Source of the DNA: JBCDCU01 sp039180865
Lineage (GTDB): Bacteria > Pseudomonadota > Alphaproteobacteria > Rhizobiales > JACESI01
DNA: 28,641 bases
Direction of reading: 5' to 3'
Assembly (NCBI GenBank): GCA_039180865.1
Contig: JBCDCZ010000018.1
Coordinates: 1-28,641, forward strand
Positions 15,219 through 22,505 of this stretch are shown here, in pieces. A program made the translations under genes and the position numbers. The notes below the pieces were generated by a model. That model was not told where the DNA came from, did not search any database, and saw only the letters and a program-made list of their open reading frames with translations. Within the stretch, counting starts at the first letter, position 1. Each line of letters begins with the position of its first letter.

Positions 15219-16751
15219 ATGTCGACTACGGTAGCCCTTAAGGTGTTGGCCTGCTGTCTGCTTTTTAAAGCAGCAATGATTGCGCAACCCGGAAGCCACG
15301 AACTCTTGGGTGACTTCAAGCGGATTGATTTATCGCAAGAAGATCTGAAGCGGGTGAAGGCTGTGACGTCTCCCACCGGCGATTTCTCGAAGGCGGAAGT
15401 CTACGAGGCTTCGCAGGGCGGCGCCGGAACTAATCGGTCCATAATGAACCGCAATGCGTTTTCGCAAAGTGCAGACAACCTGACTTTCGAACAGGAAGAG
15501 CAGTTCAAGCTTGGCAATGCGCTTTTTCGTAAGCTTTGGGTGTCATCCCCATCCTCCACACAGGCTTCCGATGGACTGGGGCCATTGTTTAACGCCCGAG
15601 CATGCCAAAGCTGTCATCTAAAGGACGGGCGCGGGCATCCCCCGGAAGGCGATCCGGATTTCACGTCGATGCTCTTCCGTTTGGCGCGACCGGCGGTATC
15701 CGATGCTGAGAAGGAAGCCATTCGGACGCTTGCAAAACTGAATATTCCCGACCCGGTCTATGGTGGTCAGATTCAGGATGCCGCGATCCAGGGCCTCGCG
15801 GGTGAGGGTAATGTCTTCATTCAGTATGAAGAGCGGATCTTCGAATTTCCCGATGGCGAGACCGCATCCTTGCGAAAACCGACCTACGCAATGACCGATC
15901 CTGGATACGGGCCGCTTCATCCTGAAACGACACTCTCCCCGCGCATCGCTCAACAAATGATCGGTCTTGGCCTGATCGAAGCCATCCATCCGGCCGATAT
16001 CATGGCAAGGCATGATCCCGACGACCGCGATCAAGACGGGATTTCCGGCAAGGTATCGGTCGTTCGAGCGCCCGATGGTTCGTTGACGATTGGCCGCTTC
16101 GGCTGGAAAGCGTCGCAACGCAGTCTGGAAAGCCAAAACGCAGCCGCATTCAAAGGTGATATCGGGATTTCGTCACCACTCAATCCTGAGCATTATGGTG
16201 ACTGCACGGAAGCCCAGCCAGCCTGCCTCAGCTTACCTAATGGTGCCCAGGTTCGACTTGGGGGTACGGAAGCCCCTGATCCCGTCCTGGAACTCGTTAC
16301 CTTCTACACGGCAAACCTGGCGGTACCGGCTAGGCGCGATGTCACAGATCCGCAGGTCTTGCGCGGAAAGGAAATGTTCTATGGATCCGGATGCGTCGCC
16401 TGTCATACGCCGAAATTCGTGACAAGCCGCGACGCTCCCCAGAAGGAGCACCGCTTTCAATTGATCTGGCCCTATTCGGATTTCCTTTTGCATGACATGG
16501 GAGAGGGGCTTGCGGACAATCAACCGGTCGGATCGGCAAGCGGACGCGAATGGCGCACGGCGCCATTGTGGGGGATTGGTCTCACCGAGGCTGTAAACGG
16601 TCACACGTTCTTCCTGCATGACGGCCGCGCGCGCAACCTGACCGAAGCAATCCTGTGGCATGGCGGCGAGGCGGAAAGCGCGCGTGACGCCTTCGCTGCC
16701 CTTCCCAGGGAAGACCGGCAGGCTCTCATACGTTTTCTGGAAAGCCTGTGA
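15219..16751 (+). CDS. Di-heme c-type oxidoreductase of the imelysin operon (DUF1111/thiol oxidoreductase-like)
   Basis: A 510-residue exported cytochrome from ATG 15219 (preceded by GGCGAGG); the TTG at 15171 abuts the previous stop and would spoil the signal peptide MSTTVALKVLACCLLFKAAM. Two CxxCH heme sites are visible: CQSCH (residues 129-133) and CVACH (392-396). This is the DUF1111 'di-heme oxidoredictase' arrangement. In alphaproteobacterial imelysin loci such a protein lies between two imelysin genes; a role in periplasmic ferrous/ferric redox chemistry is plausible but not proven. It ends in TGATG, sharing one base with the next gene. Confidence 0.9.
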   Translation: MSTTVALKVLACCLLFKAAMIAQPGSHELLGDFKRIDLSQEDLKRVKAVTSPTGDFSKAEVYEASQGGAGTNRSIMNRNAFSQSADNLTFEQEEQFKLGNALFRKLWVSSPSSTQASDGLGPLFNARACQSCHLKDGRGHPPEGDPDFTSMLFRLARPAVSDAEKEAIRTLAKLNIPDPVYGGQIQDAAIQGLAGEGNVFIQYEERIFEFPDGETASLRKPTYAMTDPGYGPLHPETTLSPRIAQQMIGLGLIEAIHPADIMARHDPDDRDQDGISGKVSVVRAPDGSLTIGRFGWKASQRSLESQNAAAFKGDIGISSPLNPEHYGDCTEAQPACLSLPNGAQVRLGGTEAPDPVLELVTFYTANLAVPARRDVTDPQVLRGKEMFYGSGCVACHTPKFVTSRDAPQKEHRFQLIWPYSDFLLHDMGEGLADNQPVGSASGREWRTAPLWGIGLTEAVNGHTFFLHDGRARNLTEAILWHGGEAESARDAFAALPREDRQALIRFLESL

Positions 16752-17839
16752 TGAAGATCCTTCGCTATAGCCTCGTACTTACTTTTTTTGGCGCCACGGC
16801 TGCCGGGGCTCAGACGGGTTTGATCGCAGAGCGTGATCCTTTTTATCTGCACGCAGCTGAGCGCAGCATTACCGAATATATCCAACCTGCTTTCCGTCAA
16901 TTTGAAGTCTCAACGAACACGCTTGCACAGACCCTGGATGATGCTTGTGGAGATTGGAAAGCAGACAGTCCTGAAGTGATTGGCGCCGCTTTTCGCAGTG
17001 TCGTGCAGGATTTCGGTCGGATCGAAATCCTGACTTTTGGCCCGCTTGTCGAAGACAATCGGTTTGAACGATTGTTCTTCTGGCCGGACCGAAAGGGTCG
17101 GGCGCTGAAGCAAATCCAGCGGGTTCTTGCCGCGCAGGACCCAAGCGTTACGGATCCGCATGCGCTGGCTCAGAAGAGCGTGGCGCTTCAAGGGCTTCCG
17201 GGACTTGATTTTCTTCTTTACGGCAATGCGCTCTCAGATCTTAGCGATGACCCGTTTCGCTGTTCGTTTGCTGTCGCGGTCTCGAAGAACATTCACTCGA
17301 TCTCCAAGACGTTGAGAATTGAATGGGAGCGGCCGGATGGATTTATCGAGGCACTCCTTAATCCATCGTCGGAGAATGCTCTCTTTAGAACACCCAAAGA
17401 GACGGGTAGGGAGTTCTTCGAAGTCCTCGTCAATGGTGTCGAGCGTATCAAACTCTTGAAGCTTGAAGCCGCGCTTGGAGCATCGGTCGAAAAAGCCCGT
17501 CCGAAACGAAGCGCTTTCTGGCGAAGCGGTCTCGCGCTCGCGCTAATCAGAAGCAACATGATGGCTTTGTCCGATTTCGAACAGGTCGCCGGTTTTCTGA
17601 CCCTTCTGCCATCCGACAAGGAATGGATGATCAACGCTTCCCGATTTGAATACAAGAACGCAATCGGCGCAATTGATCAGGTTGATCAACCCATTATCGC
17701 CGCAGCCGCCGATCCCGGTCTCCACGGCAAACTGAGCTTTGCCGGCGTTGTGATGGGTAATTTGCAGACCCTCTATGAAGATCAGGTCGGGCCAGTCCTA
17801 GGGCTTCGGGCCGGTTTCAATGCGTCCGACGGAGATTGA
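16751..17839 (+). CDS. Second imelysin-family protein with a degenerate motif
   Basis: A 362-residue exported protein from ATG 16751 (TGATG junction; GTG 16748 is an alternative). The signal peptide is MKILRYSLVLTFFGATAAGA. The imelysin fold is recognisable by the FGRIEILTFGPL segment and by GLPGLDFLLYG at the place of the GxHxxE motif. Here His is replaced by Pro-Gly context and Glu by Asp, so iron ligation by that motif should be lost or altered. Such degenerate second imelysins are typical of this operon type. Its role may be structural or as partner of the first imelysin and the cytochrome. The stop is just before the DUF1513 gene. Confidence 0.87.
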   Translation: MKILRYSLVLTFFGATAAGAQTGLIAERDPFYLHAAERSITEYIQPAFRQFEVSTNTLAQTLDDACGDWKADSPEVIGAAFRSVVQDFGRIEILTFGPLVEDNRFERLFFWPDRKGRALKQIQRVLAAQDPSVTDPHALAQKSVALQGLPGLDFLLYGNALSDLSDDPFRCSFAVAVSKNIHSISKTLRIEWERPDGFIEALLNPSSENALFRTPKETGREFFEVLVNGVERIKLLKLEAALGASVEKARPKRSAFWRSGLALALIRSNMMALSDFEQVAGFLTLLPSDKEWMINASRFEYKNAIGAIDQVDQPIIAAAADPGLHGKLSFAGVVMGNLQTLYEDQVGPVLGLRAGFNASDGD

Positions 17840-17841
17840 TA

Positions 17842-18945
17842 ATGAAAGCGTCCGGGATCGGCAGGCGAACATTTCTAAAGGGTGCAGGCGTTCTCTTTGC
17901 TTCCGCTCTCGCCGAGAGACAGGCTGTCGCTCTATCGCGCTCCGATATGGTCTTTGCCGCAACGTGCCGTCGACCTGACGGACGCTATGGCGCGGTCCTG
18001 CTCAACGATGCGTTCGAAGTGATAAGAGAAATCCCGCTTCCGGATCGCGGACACGATGTGACTTTCAACCGTCAAACGGGTGATGCGGTCATCTTTGCTC
18101 GCAGGCCCGGTAACTTCGCAATTGTCTTTGATTGTAAAAAACTGTTGGAGCCAAGAACAGTCCTTGCGCCGGAAGGCCGCCACTTCTACGGGCATGGCGT
18201 CTATTCGCCGGACGGGAAACTTCTTTACGCCACCGAAAACGATTTCGAAGCAGCCGAGGGAAAGATTGGCATTTATGATGCAACAGACGGCTATCGGCGT
18301 ATCGGAGAGATATCCAGCTTTGGCATCGGGCCGCATGATGTTGTTTTGACCCCTGACGGGCGCCACCTTGTGATCGCCAATGGCGGGATTGAAACGCATC
18401 CCGATTTCGGTCGAGCCAAACTTAATATTCCTTTGATGGAACCGTCCATTGTTTTCGTGGACCGTGATACGGGCACCCTTATCGAGCGCCACCAGCCGCC
18501 TCAAAACCTCCATAAGCTCTCGTTGCGGCATCTCGCAATCACTTTTGAGGGACAGGTCATCTTTGGAGCGCAATATGAGGGACCGGCTCATGATCACCCA
18601 CCTTTGACAGGGAGGCTAGCGCTTGGCGATGAGATCCGTTTCTGGGATTGTCTCTCCGACACCGCCTGTCAGCGCCGAAACTACATCGGTTCTGTTGCCA
18701 TAAGCCGCGATGGCGTGGCAGCAGCCCTTTCCGCTCCGCGTGACAATGCATTTGCCCTGATATCGATCGTCGACGGGACCGTTCTTCGGTCTGACAGGAT
18801 ACTGGGCGTTTGCGGTGTTGCAGCAGACCGTATGGGGTTCGTTGCCAGCAGCGATACCGGTTATCTCGATTCTCTTCACAACGGATCGCACGTGGCCCGG
18901 CACGGGATTGCTTTTGACAATCACTTGTCGGTGACAACGCTCTAA
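17842..18945 (+). CDS. DUF1513 family protein, Tat-exported beta-propeller
   Basis: A 367-residue protein from ATG 17842 (GGAG 8 bases before). It has a Tat signal, GRRTFLKGAGVLFASALA, so it is probably exported folded. The rest consists of beta-propeller-like repeats (for example GHDVTFNRQTGDAVIFARRP, GHGVYSPDGKLLYATEND, GPHDVVLTPDGRHLVIANG). DUF1513 has no assigned reaction; it occurs regularly as the last large gene of imelysin/di-heme operons, and that is the case here. It starts 2 bases after the preceding stop and is followed by hemP 16 bases on. Confidence 0.88.
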   Translation: MKASGIGRRTFLKGAGVLFASALAERQAVALSRSDMVFAATCRRPDGRYGAVLLNDAFEVIREIPLPDRGHDVTFNRQTGDAVIFARRPGNFAIVFDCKKLLEPRTVLAPEGRHFYGHGVYSPDGKLLYATENDFEAAEGKIGIYDATDGYRRIGEISSFGIGPHDVVLTPDGRHLVIANGGIETHPDFGRAKLNIPLMEPSIVFVDRDTGTLIERHQPPQNLHKLSLRHLAITFEGQVIFGAQYEGPAHDHPPLTGRLALGDEIRFWDCLSDTACQRRNYIGSVAISRDGVAAALSAPRDNAFALISIVDGTVLRSDRILGVCGVAADRMGFVASSDTGYLDSLHNGSHVARHGIAFDNHLSVTTL

Positions 18946-18961
18946 TCCAGAGGCCAGGCCA

Positions 18962-19144
18962 ATGACTGAAAATCCCGACAAGAACAAACAAATGCCCGGG
19001 GCATCCGCTTTGGCCCGCGATAGCGTTAAACGGCTAAATACAAGAGATCTGATCGGGTCGGGAAATGAAGTCCTGATCGAACACGAGAATGTCGATTACC
19101 GATTGAGGATCACGTCAAACGGCAAACTCATCCTGACAAAGTAG
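18962..19144 (+). CDS. hemP: Hemin uptake protein HemP
   Basis: A 60-residue protein whose second half carries the HemP signature: RLNTRDLIGSGNEVLIEHEN, then YRLRITSNGKLILTK. HemP proteins are small, cytoplasmic, and encoded beside heme or iron uptake genes; in some species they act as regulators or activators of heme uptake expression. It starts 16 bases after the DUF1513 gene and so is the last gene of the iron operon. Its position outside a heme-transporter locus is slightly unusual. Confidence 0.9.
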   Translation: MTENPDKNKQMPGASALARDSVKRLNTRDLIGSGNEVLIEHENVDYRLRITSNGKLILTK

Positions 19145-19182
19145 CGGTCTGTACCCTTAGGGTAGTCTGAGCAGTAACGCGA

Positions 19183-19746
19183 TCAGAGAAACCGCATGCG
19201 CTTTTTGGGCTTTGATGTTTCTGGTGGGGGGAGAAGGACAACGAGCGCCGTGCAGGCTTCGATCAAGGACTGACCGGCAACACCTTCGCATAACATCATT
19301 GCCTGTGTCTGGGCTGCCATAGGGTCACCGTGCCGCAAGGCCTGAATTGTCTTGATCGCCCGCATTTCCATATCTGTGATCTCTTCCCGACAACACGGAC
19401 AGGTAGGATTGGTGAATTTGAAGACGGTTGTCCGGGCGTGCTTGAGGGTGCGGAGAAGATTGATGATCGAGTAGGCGATGACCGGTCCACTCGCATGTCC
19501 AAACGCTCTAACCGTTTCGTCGAACGCGACCTCCCAGGCCTGGCTTGGCGGATGCGTATACGACGTGCAAAAAAAACGCATAGCCGTGAGAACGTTCTTG
19601 TCGACGTCATCCAAGCCCAGGTCGTCAACAAACAGGCGACCCGGAAGAGGTTCCATGCGCTTCTTGCACGGTGTTCCATCCCCCTTGGTTTGTCCTTTGG
19701 GTGTTTCGTTCTTGTTTATCTTCTTGCGCGGAAACGGGGTGCCCAT
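19183..19746 (-). CDS. Unidentified 187-residue protein with a CPCC motif
   Basis: Not recognised. It has a basic, hydrophilic N-terminus (residues 1-33), then a helical body (about 40-105), a TCPCCREE motif at 115-122 and a basic tail (KPKKRMRF). Other Cys at 27 and 60 and His at 84 and 103 might join in metal binding. No signal peptide or clear membrane segment. The start ATG is 4 bases after the stop of the small upstream gene, so the two form an operon convergent with hemP. Location beside iron genes suggests, but does not show, a metal-related role. The coding call rests on the operon geometry and the conserved-looking composition. Confidence 0.6.
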   Translation of the reverse strand: MGTPFPRKKINKNETPKGQTKGDGTPCKKRMEPLPGRLFVDDLGLDDVDKNVLTAMRFFCTSYTHPPSQAWEVAFDETVRAFGHASGPVIAYSIINLLRTLKHARTTVFKFTNPTCPCCREEITDMEMRAIKTIQALRHGDPMAAQTQAMMLCEGVAGQSLIEACTALVVLLPPPETSKPKKRMRFL

Positions 19747-19750
19747 GGTT

Positions 19751-20008
19751 TTAGCCTTTCACGAGATATAAATGAGAAGACTGCGGTTCTTCTTCTGATT
19801 GCGCTTTCTCCAAACCGGACGGCGCAATGGTGTTTGCTTGTGACGTTTCCTTTTCCAGATGGGCTTTGGAGCCTTCGACAACCGTGCATTCCGGAAGGAT
19901 CTCCAGCATGCAATCGCGAAAAAGGTCATAAAAGCCGGGTATCAGCCCGTCTCCGTTTTGTGCCGCGAGGCGATGCATTTCAAGCAAACGATCGTACCGT
20001 CCATTCAT
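19751..20008 (-). CDS. Unidentified 85-residue protein
   Basis: Not recognised. Residues 1-45 look like a compact helical domain (YDRLLEMHRLAAQNGDGLIP, then FYDLFRDCMLEILPE); the rest is acidic and probably disordered. It is the first gene of a two-gene unit with the CPCC protein, 4 bases apart. A perfect hairpin lies 25 bases upstream of its start and an orphan IRO box about 295 bases upstream. Confidence 0.5.
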   Translation of the reverse strand: MNGRYDRLLEMHRLAAQNGDGLIPGFYDLFRDCMLEILPECTVVEGSKAHLEKETSQANTIAPSGLEKAQSEEEPQSSHLYLVKG

Positions 20009-20032
20009 ACTGTATCCTTGCCTTTATGAATT

Positions 20033-20067
20033 GGGACCGGATTGAAGCCCCCGCTCCATCCGGTCCC
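20033..20067. promoter_or_regulatory. Hairpin upstream of the 85-residue gene
   Basis: Perfect 10-base arms GGGACCGGAT (20033-20042) and ATCCGGTCCC (20058-20067) around a 15-base loop. On the minus strand it would lie in the 5' leader of the two-gene unit; on the plus strand it could end transcription (a short T-run follows). Function unknown. Confidence 0.4.
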
Positions 20068-20303
20068 GACTTTTGCAGGTTGGCCGAGGGGGTGTCCCGA
20101 GATGAGAATCCATCGCGGAGATAACCACCCTGCAAAGGTGTGCTTCGTTTTTTCAGTACAGAAGGCCGCTAAGCCCATGAAAGAAAAGGCCTTTAATAGG
20201 CTATCCCTTTACGGAGCTTCGTTTGAAAAAGCCAAAGCGTCACGGTCTCCTGAACTGGACCTTAAAGGCATCTGGCTTGCGGTGGCTGGCGCGTCCTTTA
20301 ATA

Positions 20304-20318
20304 TGAGTAAATTACTCA
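20304..20318. promoter_or_regulatory. Second, orphan IRO box
   Basis: TGAGTAAATTACTCA, identical to the operator at 13801-13815, with two more matching bases before it. The nearest starts are the PNPOx-like gene 255 bases downstream (plus) and the 85-residue gene about 295 bases away (minus), so its target is not obvious. Confidence 0.55.
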
Positions 20319-20405
20319 TAATTATTCTTGAGCGCAAGCCCCGTAATTGTCCGGGTGCGTGGGAAGCGATCGCAGTTGCAGATATTGCGGCAGAGCCGCT
20401 AAGAA

Positions 20406-20462
20406 ACCCAGTGAGTCAGTTTCAGGATATGGATGCCGCCGAGTGTAAGCGAAGCTTTGCGG
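20406..20462. repeat. Dispersed intergenic repeat, copy 2
   Basis: Matches 9099-9155 at 46 of 57 positions, same orientation, ungapped, with the core GGATGCCGCCG kept. Both copies lie in intergenic DNA. Confidence 0.5.
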
Positions 20463-20573
20463 AACCGGGCTGGTGCGGCGTAGCCTTTAAGTGACCGCGT
20501 TTTGACGCGTAGGTTCTAGAATGAGTACGGTTCGATCACACGGTATTTTTGGGCTGGAAGAAAAACTCCTGTT

Positions 20574-21128
20574 GTGAATGAATTTAACTCCCTCGCGGAT
20601 TTCTTAGACAAAGCTTGGCAGCTCTTGGGACGCGGGGTTGCAGACCGTCGTGCACCTTCCCGACACCCCACTTTCGCGACTGTGTCGCCAAGAGGCGATC
20701 CGGAAGCGCGAACTGTCGTTTTGAGGGCCGCTGATCGTGAAATGGCAACGCTTGACGTTCATACGGATACAAAAAGTGCAAAGTTTGAAGCCCTAAAAAA
20801 GTATCCCGCCGCCGAATTGCACATCTGGGAGCCGAAACCGCGAATTCAGATCCGACTGCTTACCGAGGTGGAGCTACTCACGGAAGCCATAACTCTGTCT
20901 GCCTGGGATAAAGTACCGCCAAAATCCCGCGACTCGTACGGAATTGAACCTGCACCGGGCAGCGCAATTGCGGGTGCCTTCGAATATACGAAGACGCCTG
21001 ATCAATCCCGATTTTCGGTGCTCCGTTGCTCTGTGAAATCCATCGATTTGCTTCATCTCGGCGATCAACATCAGCGTGCGAAGTATCTACGATCTGACAA
21101 TTGGCAGGGGACGTGGCTCGCGCCTTGA
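20574..21128 (+). CDS. Pyridoxamine 5'-phosphate oxidase-like FMN-binding protein
   Basis: A 184-residue split-barrel flavoprotein of the PNPOx superfamily. The diagnostic stretch runs from HPTFATVSPRGDPEARTVVL (about residues 31-50) through DVHTDTKSAKFEALKKYP to IQIRLLTEVELL; the end (YLRSDNWQGTWLAP) resembles the family close where substrate and FMN are held. It looks like the Alr4036/Pyridox_oxase_2 branch rather than true PdxH. GTG 20574 is the only workable start in this region and has a weak ribosome site. It lies downstream of the orphan IRO box; iron regulation is possible but the distance is large. Confidence 0.8.
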   Translation: MNEFNSLADFLDKAWQLLGRGVADRRAPSRHPTFATVSPRGDPEARTVVLRAADREMATLDVHTDTKSAKFEALKKYPAAELHIWEPKPRIQIRLLTEVELLTEAITLSAWDKVPPKSRDSYGIEPAPGSAIAGAFEYTKTPDQSRFSVLRCSVKSIDLLHLGDQHQRAKYLRSDNWQGTWLAP

Positions 21129-21639
21129 ATTTGGTCAGTCGCGATTGCCTACCGGCTCAAGTTTTCTTCGTTTGCCGGTGGTCACAAACCGAAACGTGAC
21201 GCACTCGCTGGGTTTAGCTCCCGATAACTGTCGTTGGTCGGTCACGCGGCAAAACCTTTGGGCGACGAGCATCCATCGTCATTGCTCAGAAACAGCGGGC
21301 AACGAGGTAAGCGTCAGGATTTCATAATCGATGGGTGATCGGACTTCGGAACGGCAAGTGACACGAATTCAGAAGACGCAAGATCGTGTCGCGGCAGTCA
21401 TGAAACAACTTCAACGCTCCAAAGCTGCATGATCTCTGGTGTGCTATCGAACGGCAAAACACCCACGATTTGGTTCGATGGCAAACGGGAGGATGTGAGT
21501 GAAATGCGGGAAAAAGCCAAGGAAATTGCTTCTGGGATGAGTGCACTTCGCGCCTTTTGATTTTCGGTTAAGGGATGGATGAGCGGCACCCTCTGTCCTA
21601 GGTATTGAGTTATCGGAATTAAGCGGAGGCCGCTTCCTA
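21129..21639. other. Intergenic region of about 510 bases, one weak small ORF
   Basis: No supported gene. A plus-strand frame from ATG 21430 to TGA 21558-21560 (43 codons, KTPTIWFDGKREDVSEMREK and on) has coding-like composition and an open frame before it, but no ribosome site; it may be the tail of a decayed gene. Confidence 0.3.
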
Positions 21640-22239
21640 ATGCTTGCTCGTCGTTCATTCATTGCACTCATGGTGTCAGCCGGACCTATTATCGCAAGCA
21701 AAGGCGTCGCAGCGAATACCCGAATGATCATTCTCGACGATTTCAGTCATCCAAAAGCTATCGCCAAGAATGGAAATGCTTGGCGTTACGTCGCCGACAC
21801 TGTCATGGGCGGGATCTCGAAAGGGCAGATGGAGAAAACCGTTTTAGACGGTCGTCCGGCGTTGCATTTGACCGGCGCGGTGAGGTTGGAAAGCAATGGC
21901 GGGTTCGTTCAAATGGCTTTGGACGTTTCAACGGTCGATGTTTTGAGACAGGGCGAAGAGATCGTTGCGATCGAATTGGACACATTGGGGAACAATGAGG
22001 AGTACAATTTGCATTTGCGCACCGGCGACTTAAACCGCCCGTGGCAGTCGTATCGTCAAAGTTTTGTGGCCGCTCCGCAATGGACCACGCAAACATTCAA
22101 TATTTCAGGTTTTACGGCCTATAGGACCCAAGCGCCGCTCGACATCCGAAAATTGCGCAGCCTCGGCATCGTTGCCATTGGTCGGAAATTTGAAGCAGAT
22201 ATCGCAATCAGCGGCTTGCGGTTGATCACCAGACTATAA
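21640..22239 (+). CDS. CIA30 (complex I intermediate-associated protein 30)-like exported protein
   Basis: A 199-residue protein with an N-terminal export signal containing a twin Arg (MLARRSFIALMVSAG, residues 1-15). The mature part is a galactose-binding-like jelly roll of the CIA30 family: DDFSHPKAIAKNGNAWRYVA, then TVMGGISKGQM, then NGGFVQMALD and the central YNLHLRTGDLNRPWQSYRQS. Eukaryotic relatives assist complex I assembly; bacterial ones have no established role. The start ATG follows CGGAGG. It is alone, convergent with the CoA transferase-like gene. Confidence 0.85.
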   Translation: MLARRSFIALMVSAGPIIASKGVAANTRMIILDDFSHPKAIAKNGNAWRYVADTVMGGISKGQMEKTVLDGRPALHLTGAVRLESNGGFVQMALDVSTVDVLRQGEEIVAIELDTLGNNEEYNLHLRTGDLNRPWQSYRQSFVAAPQWTTQTFNISGFTAYRTQAPLDIRKLRSLGIVAIGRKFEADIAISGLRLITRL

Positions 22240-22505
22240 GCGGCGCAGATCGAATAAGTCGCGGACATGGAACTTGCCGACGGCTACCTTTTCCCGGAAA
22301 GCGATACAAAATGAACAAAGGGTGCGGCCCTTGTTTTTCGACGCGTTTCTGAGGTTGAACTTGAATTTGAATGCGACGCTGTGATTTCCCTAAAGCGAAT
22401 ATCAAGGGACAGTTTTTTCAAACACTGAAGTCGCGAAAAGCGCCATTTCATTTGGGCTAGGCCATTGTTCGTATAGGTGTGTCGTCCGCTGTGGCGGCGC
22501 ATTGA
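22240..22505. other. Convergent intergenic region, nothing recognised
   Basis: 266 bases between the convergent CIA30 and CoA transferase-like genes. No clear terminator hairpin with T-run and no gene were seen. Confidence 0.3.

Larger units (their letters stand above)
20068..20573. other. Intergenic region with orphan IRO box and a repeat
   Basis: About 500 bases without a supported gene; a 150-codon plus-strand frame (20042-20494) spans the hairpin, operator and repeat and is judged spurious. The notable contents are the IRO box, the repeat copy and a short frame at 20521-20577, reported separately. Confidence 0.4.

Noticed and set aside
19330..20124. 264-codon plus-strand ORF opposite the CPCC and 85-residue genes
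   Set aside because: Arg- and Cys-rich composition of an antisense shadow. The minus-strand pair has tight operon spacing and a better protein character.
20042..20494. 150-codon plus-strand ORF
   Set aside because: It spans a hairpin, the orphan IRO box and a repeat copy, and the protein has no family-like pattern.
21430..21560. 43-codon plus-strand ORF before the CIA30-like gene
   Set aside because: No ribosome site and no match; mentioned only as a possible gene remnant in the intergenic entry.
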